Shown: positions 19,099 through 28,021 of the stretch, piece after piece
Numbering within the stretch: position 1 is the first letter of the stretch
Layout: each line of letters opens with the position of its first letter
From: Mycobacterium asiaticum
Lineage (GTDB): Bacteria; Actinomycetota; Actinomycetes; Mycobacteriales; Mycobacteriaceae
DNA length: 58,901 nucleotides
Reading direction: 5' to 3'
NCBI RefSeq assembly: GCF_001673365.1
Contig: NZ_LZLS01000181.1
Location: forward strand, 1 to 58,901
Notes under the pieces: generated by a model
What the model saw: the letters and a program-made list of their open reading frames with translations, nothing else
Told to the model about the DNA's origin: nothing
The model's database searches: none
Made by a program: the position numbers and the translations under genes

Positions 19099-19728
19099 AT
19101 GTGCGATAGACTCAGGTTCGTGGCGATCGCGGCTCAGGGCTCGCTATTCGAGCACAACGAACGCAGACAACTAGGCGACGGCGCCTTCATCGACGTCCGC
19201 GCAAACTGGCTGCGCGACAGCCCTACTGACGGCTTGGACCTGCTCGAAGCGCTGTTGCGCACGGTGCCGTGGCGCACGGAGCGCCGCCAAATGTACGACC
19301 GGGTGGTCGACGTGCCGCGGCTGGTGAGCTTTCACGATCTCTCCGTCGAAGATCCGCCACATCCCGGGCTGGCACGGCTGCGCCGGCGACTCAACGACAT
19401 CTACGGCGGAGAACTGGGCGAGCCCTTCACCACGGTCGGATTGTGCTGCTACCGCGACGGCTACGACAGTGTGGCCTGGCACGGCGACACCATCGGCCGC
19501 AGCAGCACCGAGGACACCATGGTCGCGATCGTCAGCCTGGGCGCCACCCGCACGTTCGCGATGCGGCGGCGCGGCGGCGGCCCGTCGCTGCGCTTTCCGC
19601 TGGCGCACGGCGATCTGCTGGTGATGGGGGGATCCTGCCAGCGCACCTGGGAGCACTCGGTTCCCAAGACGGCTGGGGCGGCCGGACCGCGGGTCAGCAT
19701 CCAGTTCCGGCCCCGTGGCGTGCGTTAA
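19099..19728 (+). CDS. AlkB-like Fe(II)/2-oxoglutarate dioxygenase
   Basis: 209 residues. AlkB-family oxygenases remove methyl and etheno lesions from bases. The jelly-roll core has the iron ligands His128-x-Asp130 (AWHGDTIG) and His186 (WEHSVPK), and the 2-oxoglutarate-binding Arg198-x5-Arg204 (RVSIQFR). Upstream, VGLCCYRDGYDSVAWH is the nucleotide-recognition strand region. ATG 19099 is used; an in-frame GTG a few codons later (VAIAAQGSL) could be the true start. Corresponds by position to H37Rv Rv1000c. Its last four bases overlap the end of the convergent lipoprotein gene. Confidence 0.9.
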   Translation: MCDRLRFVAIAAQGSLFEHNERRQLGDGAFIDVRANWLRDSPTDGLDLLEALLRTVPWRTERRQMYDRVVDVPRLVSFHDLSVEDPPHPGLARLRRRLNDIYGGELGEPFTTVGLCCYRDGYDSVAWHGDTIGRSSTEDTMVAIVSLGATRTFAMRRRGGGPSLRFPLAHGDLLVMGGSCQRTWEHSVPKTAGAAGPRVSIQFRPRGVR

Positions 19729-20384
19729 CCGCGAACGGCGGCAACCGCTTTGACCAGCAGATCCCGCGCCCGCTGAGTGTCGACCTTCGCGATCGGCTGA
19801 CCCGGCACCACCAGCGGATTGGCGATGACGATCACCTGGTAGTCGCCGTACTGCGCGGAATAGTCGTAGAGCTCGCCGGTGCGGGCAGACCCGGCGACCA
19901 TCGCCTGCAACACGCGGTGCACGGCTTGGGTGTGCACACCGTCGATCTTCGGTGCGTCGATCACCTCGATGGCACCGCGCAGCTGGGCCCCGGAAAATCC
20001 CACCCTGGCGCACTCCTTGCCGGGATCATTGAGCGGCAATTCCTTGGAAGTTTCCACCGCGATGGCCACGAACCGGTTGCCGTTGCCTTCGGCGGACACC
20101 GCGGCCATATTGCCCTCCACACCGGGCGGCATGTCCGGTCCGACGGCAGCCTTGGCGCAGCTCGCCGGATCGAAGGTCAGCCCGTCGGGCAGCTTGCGGG
20201 CGGCAAAGAATTGCGGGTCGATCGCGCGGGACGGCACGTCGGTGACCTTGAACTCGGGTCCGAAGCTCGACTTCACGTCGGCGATCTTGGCGATATCGCC
20301 CTTGGTGGACTGCGCGGAATTCGCCCCCGGGGAGCACCCGACGAGCAGGCACACCGTCGCGACTGCGAGCACCACCTTCGACAT
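19725..20384 (-). CDS. DUF5642-type lipoprotein (copy 1)
   Basis: 219 residues from ATG 20382-20384 (an in-frame TTG lies six codons upstream). The signal peptide MSKVVLAVATVCLLVGC carries lipobox LVGC, so it is a lipid-anchored exported protein. The mature part shares with the next gene upstream the order of a conserved Cys (DPASCAKAA), a second Cys (KECARVGF), IDAPKIDGVHTQAV, a tyrosine-rich strand (YDYSAQYGDYQVIVIANP) and a C-terminal ARDLLVKAVAAVRG. This matches mycobacterial DUF5642 (sensor-domain-like) lipoproteins. No function is known. The two adjacent copies look like a tandem duplication. Confidence 0.75.
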   Translation of the reverse strand: MSKVVLAVATVCLLVGCSPGANSAQSTKGDIAKIADVKSSFGPEFKVTDVPSRAIDPQFFAARKLPDGLTFDPASCAKAAVGPDMPPGVEGNMAAVSAEGNGNRFVAIAVETSKELPLNDPGKECARVGFSGAQLRGAIEVIDAPKIDGVHTQAVHRVLQAMVAGSARTGELYDYSAQYGDYQVIVIANPLVVPGQPIAKVDTQRARDLLVKAVAAVRG

Positions 20385-20412
20385 CGTGGTCAATCTACCC
20401 AAACACGAATGC

Positions 20413-21099
20413 TCAGCCGCGTAGCGTCGACACCGTTTTGACCAACAGATCAGCGGCGAACTGCGGCGGCAGCGCCGGCAGCATCGAGCCGGGGTCGGTG
20501 GTCAGCGTGGTGAAGGCCAAGTGATCGCCCAGGTAGGCGACGAATGTGTATGCCCGAGAATCGATTTCACTGCCCGACTCGGCGGCTGCCCGAATATCGG
20601 CGACCATTGCGACGGTTTGCGCACCATCGATGTGCGGTGCGTCGATGAGACCAATTCCCGCCGTCGTGCGCCCAGCGGTCAAATCCCAGTGCGCACAAGC
20701 CGTCACGACGTTGGCGTCCAGTGCCACTCCCGCCGGCACCACCACCGCGTCGAGGATGCCACCCGGCCCAGATCCGGACACGCCTTGTGCGGGTTGGTCG
20801 CGCCCGCCGGCCGGGTCGGCCAGGGCCATGCATTGCGGCGGTGTCGCGGCGGCGTCGGCGGTGAGGCTCCAGATAGCCCGCGGGGACGGTGCGCGCGCGA
20901 TGTTGGTCACCTCGTAGCCGGGCGGCAGTTCGCGTCCGACCCGTCGGATGTTCGCGGGGTTGATGCCGGCGGCGTGCGACGTCGGGGACGCCGGGACCGC
21001 GGGCGCCGACGCCGGCTCGGGGGCCGTCGCGCAGCCGGCCAGTAGGATGAGCAGCGGACCAAACCACAACGGCCGCAACGTTGTTGGCTGGTGACCCAC
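20413..21099 (-). CDS. DUF5642-type lipoprotein (copy 2)
   Basis: 228 residues from GTG 21097-21099. The signal peptide ends in lipobox LLAGC (ILLAGCATAPEP). A short Ala/Pro linker leads to a domain with the same landmarks as the downstream copy: ELPPGYEVTNIA, Cys in TPPQCMALADP, Cys in VVTACAHWDL, IDAPHIDGAQTVAMV, a strand FVAYLGDHLAFTTL, and FAADLLVKTVSTLRG. Divergence between the two is large, so the duplication is old. It lies 20 bases after pat on the same strand, so pat and the two lipoproteins probably form one transcript. The function is unknown. Confidence 0.75.
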   Translation of the reverse strand: MGHQPTTLRPLWFGPLLILLAGCATAPEPASAPAVPASPTSHAAGINPANIRRVGRELPPGYEVTNIARAPSPRAIWSLTADAAATPPQCMALADPAGGRDQPAQGVSGSGPGGILDAVVVPAGVALDANVVTACAHWDLTAGRTTAGIGLIDAPHIDGAQTVAMVADIRAAAESGSEIDSRAYTFVAYLGDHLAFTTLTTDPGSMLPALPPQFAADLLVKTVSTLRG

Positions 21100-21119
21100 T
21101 TAGACAGCTCGCGTCCCGG

Positions 21120-22127
<1,008 letters not shown>

Positions 22128-22194
22128 TCAGGTTATGGCGTACGTCGCCGCCCCTGCAAGGAGCGCACGCGCACTGCCAACTAGCCTGGAGCTA

Positions 22195-22941
22195 ATGATC
22201 GACAACCAGGATCGAGTCGAGTTGACTCGCAGTCTGCTCACCAAAGACGCCGAGCTGCGGCACGGTTACCTCGACGTCTTGGGCGAATCGACGGCGCCTT
22301 CGATCCCCACCATCGCCCAGCAGGCCATGAATAGCCCGTTGGTCGCTGCCGTCTACGAAGGGCTTTGGCGGCCACTGTCGTTCTTCCTGGCCAGTGGTGT
22401 CACCACGCAGGCCGAGGAGCGCCGCGCGGCGACGGCCCTGCACCTGCGCGGCGCCAAGCGGTTGCTCGACGTTGCCTGCGGACCCGGCAATTTCACCGCG
22501 CCACTGGCCGAGCAACTGTCCACGGGAAGCCTCGCGGTCGGATTCGACATCTCCGAACCGATGCTCACCCGGGCCGTCCAGGACAACAGTGGCCCACGCA
22601 CCTGTTATGTCCGCGGCGACGCGCGCGAATTGCCGTTCGCTGACGATACTTTCGACGCGGTGGCCTGTTTCGGTGCGCTGTATCTGATTCCCGAGCCGTT
22701 CCGCGTTGCCCGGGAGATGATCCGAGTGTTGCGCCCCGGCGGACGGATCGCCCTGCTGACCAGTTACGCCGGGCAGCCGCCACCAATTAACTTCGCCCTG
22801 CAGACCACAGCGCGAGTGATCGGGTTGACGATGTTTGACGGGGCTGCGTTCGTCGACCTGTTCACCGAGGCGGGGCTGGTCGACATCGAGCAGCAGACCC
22901 AGCGTGCCTTGCAGTTCGTCACTGCCGCGAAGCCGCTTTAG
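22195..22941 (+). CDS. Class I SAM-dependent methyltransferase
   Basis: 248 residues from ATG 22195 (GGAG ends three bases before it, which is tight; an ATG at 22135 in frame would add 20 residues). Methyltransferase_11/UbiE-like core: motif I RLLDVACGPGNFTAPLAEQL, motif II DISEPMLTRAV, VRGDARELPFADDTFDAV and the EPFRVAREMIRVLRPGGRIAL helix-strand. The N-terminal 85 residues are helical, as in enzymes acting on lipids or quinones. The substrate is unknown. The terminal codons overlap the stop of the small convergent gene that follows. Confidence 0.8.
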   Translation: MIDNQDRVELTRSLLTKDAELRHGYLDVLGESTAPSIPTIAQQAMNSPLVAAVYEGLWRPLSFFLASGVTTQAEERRAATALHLRGAKRLLDVACGPGNFTAPLAEQLSTGSLAVGFDISEPMLTRAVQDNSGPRTCYVRGDARELPFADDTFDAVACFGALYLIPEPFRVAREMIRVLRPGGRIALLTSYAGQPPPINFALQTTARVIGLTMFDGAAFVDLFTEAGLVDIEQQTQRALQFVTAAKPL

Positions 22942-23189
22942 GACGCGGCGGCTTCGCAGACTCCGAACAGCCGCACGACCGGCGTGCCGGCTTCGTATTC
23001 CACCGCTTCGTCGGATTGCGACGTCAGTGTGATCATCACGGGTTGCCCGCTGCGCTGCGACTGTTGCGTGCATTCGACCTGGAAGAGCCGGAACTTGCCG
23101 CCCTTGCGGCCGGGTTCGCGGATGGCCAGTGAATAGCCCGGTTCGACGGACTCGACGGGAACCTTCTGCAGGTAGTACTTGGTGCTCAT
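22938..23189 (-). CDS. Small conserved-type hypothetical protein
   Basis: 83 residues from ATG 23187-23189 (MSTKYYLQKVPVESVEPGYS). It is mostly beta-strand in character, with basic and Gln-rich segments (FQVECTQQSQRSGQPVMITL) and a hydrophobic end (TPVVRLFGVCEAAAS). No signal peptide or known motif is visible. Its stop overlaps the end of the convergent methyltransferase gene by three bases. Good codon usage and a clean start support it as a real gene; I do not recognise it. Confidence 0.55.
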   Translation of the reverse strand: MSTKYYLQKVPVESVEPGYSLAIREPGRKGGKFRLFQVECTQQSQRSGQPVMITLTSQSDEAVEYEAGTPVVRLFGVCEAAAS

Positions 23190-23396
23190 GCCGCCGAGAC
23201 TAGGGGCGAGGCCTGACACAATCCTGTGCTGACTCGCGGTCTTAACGGATGCTCAGGCGATTATTGGATGTTCTTCAGACTTTGCGACGGATTCCCGCCT
23301 GCCGCAGTGGTTTACCGCCGTCTTCCGGACCACACCGACGGTAGGCGCCGCGAGAGCAAGTAGCGTTGACAACATGCCGGACACTTGGAGTCTTCG

Positions 23397-23930
23397 ATGA
23401 GCGTCGCCGGATTGGTTCTCGGCATCGTTGCCACCGTGCTTGCGGTGCTATCGCTCGGTTGGCAGGTGACTCTGCTGCGATTGCAACGGCCACGGCCGAA
23501 GCTCACCGCGGTAGTCGGGCGGCTGACTCGAGACGGACTGGTCACCAACGATGCCAGTGCGGAGGTTCGCGAGTCATTGGTGGGCGCTGCCGAGCAGGCC
23601 GACGAAAGTCCGCTCATCATCGGCGTCAAAGTAATCAATGCCGGACGTTCGTCGTTTCACGTGGCCGGGTGGGCGATTCGGTCTGAGCACGACGGCAACT
23701 CGTTGGTGCCCGTCGAGAAGCCGATCGCCGGGGCAGATGTCCCCCATGACGTTGCGCCGGGCGGCAGTGCCGTCTTTCTCACCGAGCTAGCCCACGCTCA
23801 CCGTTTTGCCGCTGCCGGCGAGGGCACCGAAGATGGGACTCGGCGCCTAGTGCTGACGGTGTCCTCCGGCACGCGCACCTACACCACCAAACCCGTTGCA
23901 CCCGAGTTGTTTTCGACGCGCGACGGTTAG
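23397..23930 (+). CDS. Membrane-anchored hypothetical protein
   Basis: 177 residues from ATG 23397, chosen because TTGGAG is six bases upstream. One N-terminal membrane helix (VAGLVLGIVATVLAVLSLGW) is followed by a basic stretch (LLRLQRPRPKL). The soluble domain is beta-rich and immunoglobulin-like in pattern (PLIIGVKVINAGRSSFHVAGW, later RRLVLTVSSGTRTYTT). This resembles small actinobacterial anchored proteins with no assigned function. The 207 bases before it contain no other gene I can support. Its stop overlaps that of the convergent AraC-type gene. Confidence 0.6.
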   Translation: MSVAGLVLGIVATVLAVLSLGWQVTLLRLQRPRPKLTAVVGRLTRDGLVTNDASAEVRESLVGAAEQADESPLIIGVKVINAGRSSFHVAGWAIRSEHDGNSLVPVEKPIAGADVPHDVAPGGSAVFLTELAHAHRFAAAGEGTEDGTRRLVLTVSSGTRTYTTKPVAPELFSTRDG

Positions 23931-24883
23931 CCCTCGCGCAGCGTGACGTGCGGGCTCTGGCCGTAGTGTTCTCGGTAGTAGACCGAAAAGCGGCCCATGT
24001 GCGTGAATCCCCAACGCCGGGCGACTGCACTCACCGTCGTCGTCGCGCGGTCGGCAGTCACCAGGTCGCGGTGCGCGTAGTGCAGGCGGACTCTGCGCAA
24101 GTACTCCATCGGGGTTGAGTCGCGATGCTTGCGGAACATGTACTGCAATGCCCGGGGGGTGACGTAAACCGCCGAAGCGATGTCACCCAACGAGATGTCG
24201 TCGTGCGCGTTGTCATCGATGTAGGTAACGGCACGACGTAGCAGCACGGGCGCATCGTCGCCATCGTGCCTGTTGTGGGTTGCCTCCCGCGCGCTGTTGG
24301 GCAAGGTGGCCAGCAGGGTGCTCGCCACGTACCGCTCCAGACCCGCGGTGATCAACGGGCTTTCATAGGCATACCGGTTGGCGGCGACACGTCCGAAGTA
24401 GCCGACGACGTCGAACAGCTGCCGAGCCGCTTCGGGCGAGACCGGGACCGACCCGGTCAGCCGCACTGGCTCGTCACCGCCGCCCGGTCCGGGGGCGCGG
24501 CGGGTCAACAAGCTCGGCTGGATTATCAGCTGCTCGTAGTGGCCTTGCTGAACATGGCCCGCGCAGGGAACTCCCTGAGGGGCTCCGATGACGCCGACCT
24601 CGCCCGGGTTGAACACGGCGGTGGAAAGCCCATTGAACCGCTCCTCCAACGCACCAGAGAGCACTCGGCAGATGACGATCTTGGCGGGCGGCTCCATCTC
24701 GTAGCTGAAATCGAGTCCGTAGTTGGCGGTGTTGACGGCTATCGACCCGACGGTGGCGCGCTCCATCCTGATCATGGACGACGTGTCACCGGACGTTTTC
24801 TTGATGCGAATCTTCGCGAAGTTGGCGCTGAGGACAGCTTCGGCCTCGCCGAGGTCCTTGGTGTCTAACAAGACTTTGAACAT
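23927..24883 (-). CDS. AraC/XylS-family transcriptional regulator
   Basis: 318 residues. The N-terminal 180 residues form a cupin-like AraC-binding domain (VNTANYGLDFSYEMEPPAKIVICRV, then NPGEVGVIGAPQG). The C-terminal 100 form two helix-turn-helix motifs: DISLGDIASAVYVTPRALQYMFRKH and VSAVARRWGFTHMGRFSVYYREHYGQSP. The closest functional analogues are ArmR/ThcR-type regulators that control oxygenases or hydrolases. The next gene upstream on the same strand is a carboxylesterase 110 bases away, so this may regulate that gene or itself; that is inference. ATG start at 24881-24883. Confidence 0.85.
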   Translation of the reverse strand: MFKVLLDTKDLGEAEAVLSANFAKIRIKKTSGDTSSMIRMERATVGSIAVNTANYGLDFSYEMEPPAKIVICRVLSGALEERFNGLSTAVFNPGEVGVIGAPQGVPCAGHVQQGHYEQLIIQPSLLTRRAPGPGGGDEPVRLTGSVPVSPEAARQLFDVVGYFGRVAANRYAYESPLITAGLERYVASTLLATLPNSAREATHNRHDGDDAPVLLRRAVTYIDDNAHDDISLGDIASAVYVTPRALQYMFRKHRDSTPMEYLRRVRLHYAHRDLVTADRATTTVSAVARRWGFTHMGRFSVYYREHYGQSPHVTLREG

Positions 24884-24993
24884 GAGCCGGCTTTCGAGCA
24901 GGAGACAAGTAGCTGCGGCAACTTGTTGAACCGACTTGACCCATTATCCACTACGCGAAGCGCTGGTAACTGGGAGTTCGCTTCCAATCGTGG

Positions 24994-26295
24994 TCAGATG
25001 CGCAATGACGAGCCACCAAAGGCTCCCGCGCCGTGATGAGCGAACGCAGCCCAGCGTGTTCGCGTGGTGGCGGCCAGTTCCTGGTCGATGGGTCCGGGCC
25101 CGCGACCGAGCATCGGCGCATCCTCCCAGGATTGCGACGAACCGAACAATAGGGGCAGGTCAATGCAGTGACATGCGCCCAGGGGTGCGTCCGGCGGCGA
25201 CCAGTCGACCCGGAATGTCACGGCCTGTCCGCCGTGGCGCGTCCAGAACCGCGCGAGGTCAAGGGCGGGTCGGGCAAATATCCGTTTTGTCATCACCCGA
25301 CCAACCAGCAGGATCGGGCGCGTCCCGATGCGGCCCCGCAACCACCGCGCTCGCGGGTGCATCGCGACGAAGGGAGCTGCGTCGTCTCGGGTGTATCCGA
25401 TAAGGACTTCGATCGCGGCGGCCGCCTCGGCAAGCCGGGAGCTTTCGTCACCAGCGGCCGGCAGCGGCGTAAGCCCGGCGATCGGCGCGAACGGGAACCC
25501 GCCGAGCGCACCGAACCGCTGTGCCGTTTGGACCGCCGCGGTCTGGGCGTTGAGCAGCTGGTCGATGCTGGCCTCAGCAGGCGGGGCGTCAGCCAACGCG
25601 GCGATGACGGATTGGCGCATCGCGGCGGTCATCTCGTCTCTGCCGGCCCGCAGACCCAACGGCGCGCTGTGCAGGATGGCGCGGTTGAACAGACCTGCTG
25701 TCCCCGCGGCGAGGATCAACGACAGCACCGAATCCCCGCCTGCGGACTGGCCGAAAATTGTTGTACACGAGGGGTTTCCACCGAATGCAGCGATGCTTTC
25801 GTTGACCCACTGCAACGCAAGAATCTGGTCTCGCAAGCCTAAGTTGGCTTCCCCGTCCGGGTCGGGATTGAGGTAGCCGAAGATGCCCAGTCGGTAGCTG
25901 ACGTTGACTACGACGACACGACCCGCTGCGACGAGCGCGTCCGGATCGTACTTCGGTGCCTCCCCGCTGCCCGACACGTAGGCGCCACCGTGAAACCAGA
26001 CCATCACCGGCAGCCGCTCGGCGTGCAAAGGCGCTGTGACGCTTAGCACTTGGCATTGCTCGCTGACTGACATGCCGGCGACCACCGGCCCGGTCACGAA
26101 CTCCAACCTCGACGGCAGCTGCGGGCACACCGGTCCGCGCGCGGTCGCGTCGAGCACTTCGGCGTGGGCTGGAGCAGGTACCGGGGCTTCGAAACGGGCG
26201 GCGCTCGCGTAGGGAATCCCGCGCGCATGGATCAACACACCGTCGTCGTCAACGAGCAGCGGCCCGGACGGTGTGTCGAGACGTCGCGGGGCCAC
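24994..26295 (-). CDS. Type-B carboxylesterase/lipase
   Basis: 433 residues, about 60-80 shorter than typical family members. Alpha/beta-hydrolase of the carboxylesterase type: IPYASAARFEAPVP, oxyanion hole MVWFHGGAYVSGSG (about 98-111), nucleophile Ser184 in IFGQSAGGDSV, where most relatives have GESAGG, and the catalytic His in GACHCIDLPLLFGSS near residue 380. The acidic member is not obvious in the shortened middle. There is no signal peptide, so it is cytosolic. GTG start at 26293-26295. It hydrolyses short acyl or aryl esters by family; natural substrate unknown. Confidence 0.85.
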   Translation of the reverse strand: MAPRRLDTPSGPLLVDDDGVLIHARGIPYASAARFEAPVPAPAHAEVLDATARGPVCPQLPSRLEFVTGPVVAGMSVSEQCQVLSVTAPLHAERLPVMVWFHGGAYVSGSGEAPKYDPDALVAAGRVVVVNVSYRLGIFGYLNPDPDGEANLGLRDQILALQWVNESIAAFGGNPSCTTIFGQSAGGDSVLSLILAAGTAGLFNRAILHSAPLGLRAGRDEMTAAMRQSVIAALADAPPAEASIDQLLNAQTAAVQTAQRFGALGGFPFAPIAGLTPLPAAGDESSRLAEAAAAIEVLIGYTRDDAAPFVAMHPRARWLRGRIGTRPILLVGRVMTKRIFARPALDLARFWTRHGGQAVTFRVDWSPPDAPLGACHCIDLPLLFGSSQSWEDAPMLGRGPGPIDQELAATTRTRWAAFAHHGAGAFGGSSLRI

Positions 26296-26324
26296 CGGGT
26301 CACCGTACGCCGCGGGGGTTGGGC

Positions 26325-26507
26325 TTACGCGGCGTCCAATTGCGGTTGGAAAGTGAAGTCAAGGACGAAGGCCAGTTCTTGGCAGAAGTCGATGATCGCG
26401 TCCGTGTAGCGTGCCGCGACCTCGGCTGACTTCACGGCGACGATATAGCGGTACAGCTCGACAAGCTGATCTTCCGCCTCGGGCGTGAAGACGACGCTGA
26501 GACTCAC
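26325..26507 (-). pseudogene. Truncated ParE/RelE-type toxin remnant
   Basis: The 60-codon frame begins MSLSVVFTPEAEDQLVELYRY and continues AARYTDAIIDFCQELA, the first half of a ParE-type toxin of about 95 residues. After that the sequence departs (FVLDFTFQPQLDAA) and stops, so the C-terminal strands that carry the active basic residues are absent. GTG start at 26505-26507 overlaps the stop of the antitoxin frame, the usual toxin-antitoxin coupling. Probably inactive. Confidence 0.65.
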
Positions 26508-26650
26508 ACGCTCCCGGCCTGCTCGGCGGCAAGTCGCGCTCGCAACTTCTGCACAGTGACCGTACGCGCAGGGTCGGCGATGACGGCATCGTACGCGGCA
26601 GCGACCTCGTCGCGAAGCCAGGCTTCGATAGCTTGATCGCGGACAAACTC
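26504..26650 (-). pseudogene. Antitoxin remnant without a start codon, abutting tRNA-Ala
   Basis: A 48-codon frame encodes EFVRDQAIEAWLRDEV, AAAYDAVIADPART and VTVQKLRARLAAEQ, resembling the short antitoxins paired with ParE toxins. The frame extends upstream only into the tRNA gene, where an in-frame TAG closes it, and it has no ATG, GTG or TTG. Its beginning was probably lost when the sequence was joined to the tRNA 3' end, two bases away. Confidence 0.55.
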
Positions 26651-26652
26651 TG

Positions 26653-26725
26653 TGGAGCTAGGGAGATTCGAACTCCCGACCTACTCGATGCGAACGAGTC
26701 GCGCTACCAACTGCGCCATAGCCCC
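26653..26725 (-). tRNA. tRNA-Ala (anticodon CGC)
   Basis: 73 bases fold as a full cloverleaf: acceptor GGGGCTA/TAGCTCC, D-arm GCGC/GCGC, anticodon stem ACTCG/CGAGT with loop TTCGCAT (anticodon CGC, reads GCG), and T-arm GGGAG/CTCCC with TTCGAAT. The third acceptor pair is G3:U70, the alanine identity element, and the discriminator base is A. CCA is not encoded. Confidence 0.97.
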
Positions 26726-26770
26726 TGACGGCTAGCAGGCTACCAGCCAACGGGCCGACGAGCCGAACCG

Positions 26771-27853
26771 CTATTGCCCGACAGCGCGCGGCAGGTCTCG
26801 CGGGTAGCCGTAGTGGCGCATCGACACCGCGTAGTCCAGGTGCTCGAAGATCGGGTCTTCGTCGTCGATCTCCAACACCACCGCACCTGGGCGCCGCAAT
26901 CGCGAGGGAACCAGGTCGTATTCGCGGTCCTGGGTGTTCTCCACGCCCAACCGGCTGCGGGCCATCCGCTGCATCCGCCGCCGGCGCACCTTCTCCTCGA
27001 TCTTGGTCTGTCGACGCAGGTAGGCCAGGTACAGCACGGTAATGGTGGTGGCGGTGCCACACAGCCACCACGCCATCGACGTCACCTCGAATGCCGCGAT
27101 CGCTGACCCGACCAGGATCACCGCCATCGCGACCAACACCCGCTTGCGGAAGGCGTACTTGCGAGCGCTCACCGCAGCGGCGGTCTTGTTGTCGAACCGG
27201 CGCCGTCGGTTCACCCCCGACGGGTAGGACGGCACAGCGTCTTCGTCGTCTAGGTCGTCGTCTTCCTCGGGCTCCAAACCCGAAGAGTCCTCGACGTATT
27301 CGTACTCGTCGTCGGCGAGGTCGTCGGTCTCCTCGGCGCGGGCCTCGACATCTTCGGCCTCGTCTTCCGAACCTGCGGCCTCCTCGACGGCGAGCAACGC
27401 CGCCCCGGCGCTTTCGCCCACGGGCAACGCGGCGGCATCCTCATCGACAACATCGACGTCCAGGTAGTCGGGCTCGGCGGCCTCAATGAGCTTGTCGGAC
27501 TTGGCCATTGCTGTCACCACCGACCGGCGGCGCATCACCACGCCGGTGTCCTCATCCTCCAGTACCGGCATGTCCTCTTCGTGGTCCCTGTCGGCATCGG
27601 CGAACGGTCCGTTGATCGGCTCGGTCTCCCACTCTTCTTCTGGCTTCCAGTCGGGGTCACTGCGATGACCCGCCGCAGGTCCAGATCGCTTGAGCAGCCG
27701 CGCATTCGTGGCGCTGTTGAGCACTCTGGTCGCCAGGGCAACGTCGCTGGTTCGGCGGACCGCATCGCGTTTGCTGATCAGCATCGGCACCAGCACGAAC
27801 AACCAAAGCACCACGAGCGAGATCCACAACAACGATTGCGGGATGCTTGGCAT
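26771..27853 (-). CDS. Divisome membrane protein SepX / Glp receptor (Rv0996-like)
   Basis: 360 residues from ATG 27851-27853 (MPSIPQSLLWISLVVLWLFV). One membrane helix lies at 7-25, then a long acidic, disordered cytoplasmic linker (about 60-205, rich in Glu and Asp). A pair of membrane helices follows at about 237-282, then a basic segment (KVRRRRMQRMARSRLG) and a conserved C-terminus (YDLVPSRLRRPGAVVLEIDD). This matches Rv0996 of H37Rv (about 358 aa), SepX of Streptomyces and GlpR of Corynebacterium, a membrane receptor that recruits the gephyrin-like protein Glp to FtsZ at the septum. The MoeA-like gene two genes away is the expected partner. The name follows synteny and architecture. Confidence 0.8.
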   Translation of the reverse strand: MPSIPQSLLWISLVVLWLFVLVPMLISKRDAVRRTSDVALATRVLNSATNARLLKRSGPAAGHRSDPDWKPEEEWETEPINGPFADADRDHEEDMPVLEDEDTGVVMRRRSVVTAMAKSDKLIEAAEPDYLDVDVVDEDAAALPVGESAGAALLAVEEAAGSEDEAEDVEARAEETDDLADDEYEYVEDSSGLEPEEDDDLDDEDAVPSYPSGVNRRRRFDNKTAAAVSARKYAFRKRVLVAMAVILVGSAIAAFEVTSMAWWLCGTATTITVLYLAYLRRQTKIEEKVRRRRMQRMARSRLGVENTQDREYDLVPSRLRRPGAVVLEIDDEDPIFEHLDYAVSMRHYGYPRDLPRAVGQ

Positions 27854-27928
27854 GATGACCTGCTCTCTTCGGTTTCCGATCCCCGCGAAGCCCATTGCTG
27901 ACCAGCGCGGCCGGGTCACTGCGACCAG

Positions 27929-27953
27929 GGCAATTACACACCTGTAATTTGCC
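27929..27953. promoter_or_regulatory. Inverted repeat upstream of the sepX/glpR gene
   Basis: GGCAATTACA and TGTAATTTGCC, separated by CACC, form an inverted repeat with one extra base in the right arm. It lies about 75-100 bases before the sepX-like ATG, inside the AT-richest part of this gap (27930-28015). It may be an operator or an RNA hairpin in the leader; no known regulator consensus was matched. Confidence 0.45.
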
Positions 27954-28021
27954 TCTTTCAAGCATCACACGCCACATATGTCACGTTAGCCACACTTTTA
28001 TTTCGGTTTGCTTACTCGTCC

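Noticed and set aside
26359..26646. 95-codon minus-strand frame across the toxin-antitoxin remnant
   Set aside because: It is another frame over the antitoxin and toxin sequences; the frames with family-like residues are the ones annotated.
27960..28015. CRP or MtrA site in the sepX upstream region (GTCACGTTAGCCACA, ACATATGT)
   Set aside because: The half-site spacing does not match either consensus as I know it; chance similarity in an AT-rich patch is likely.
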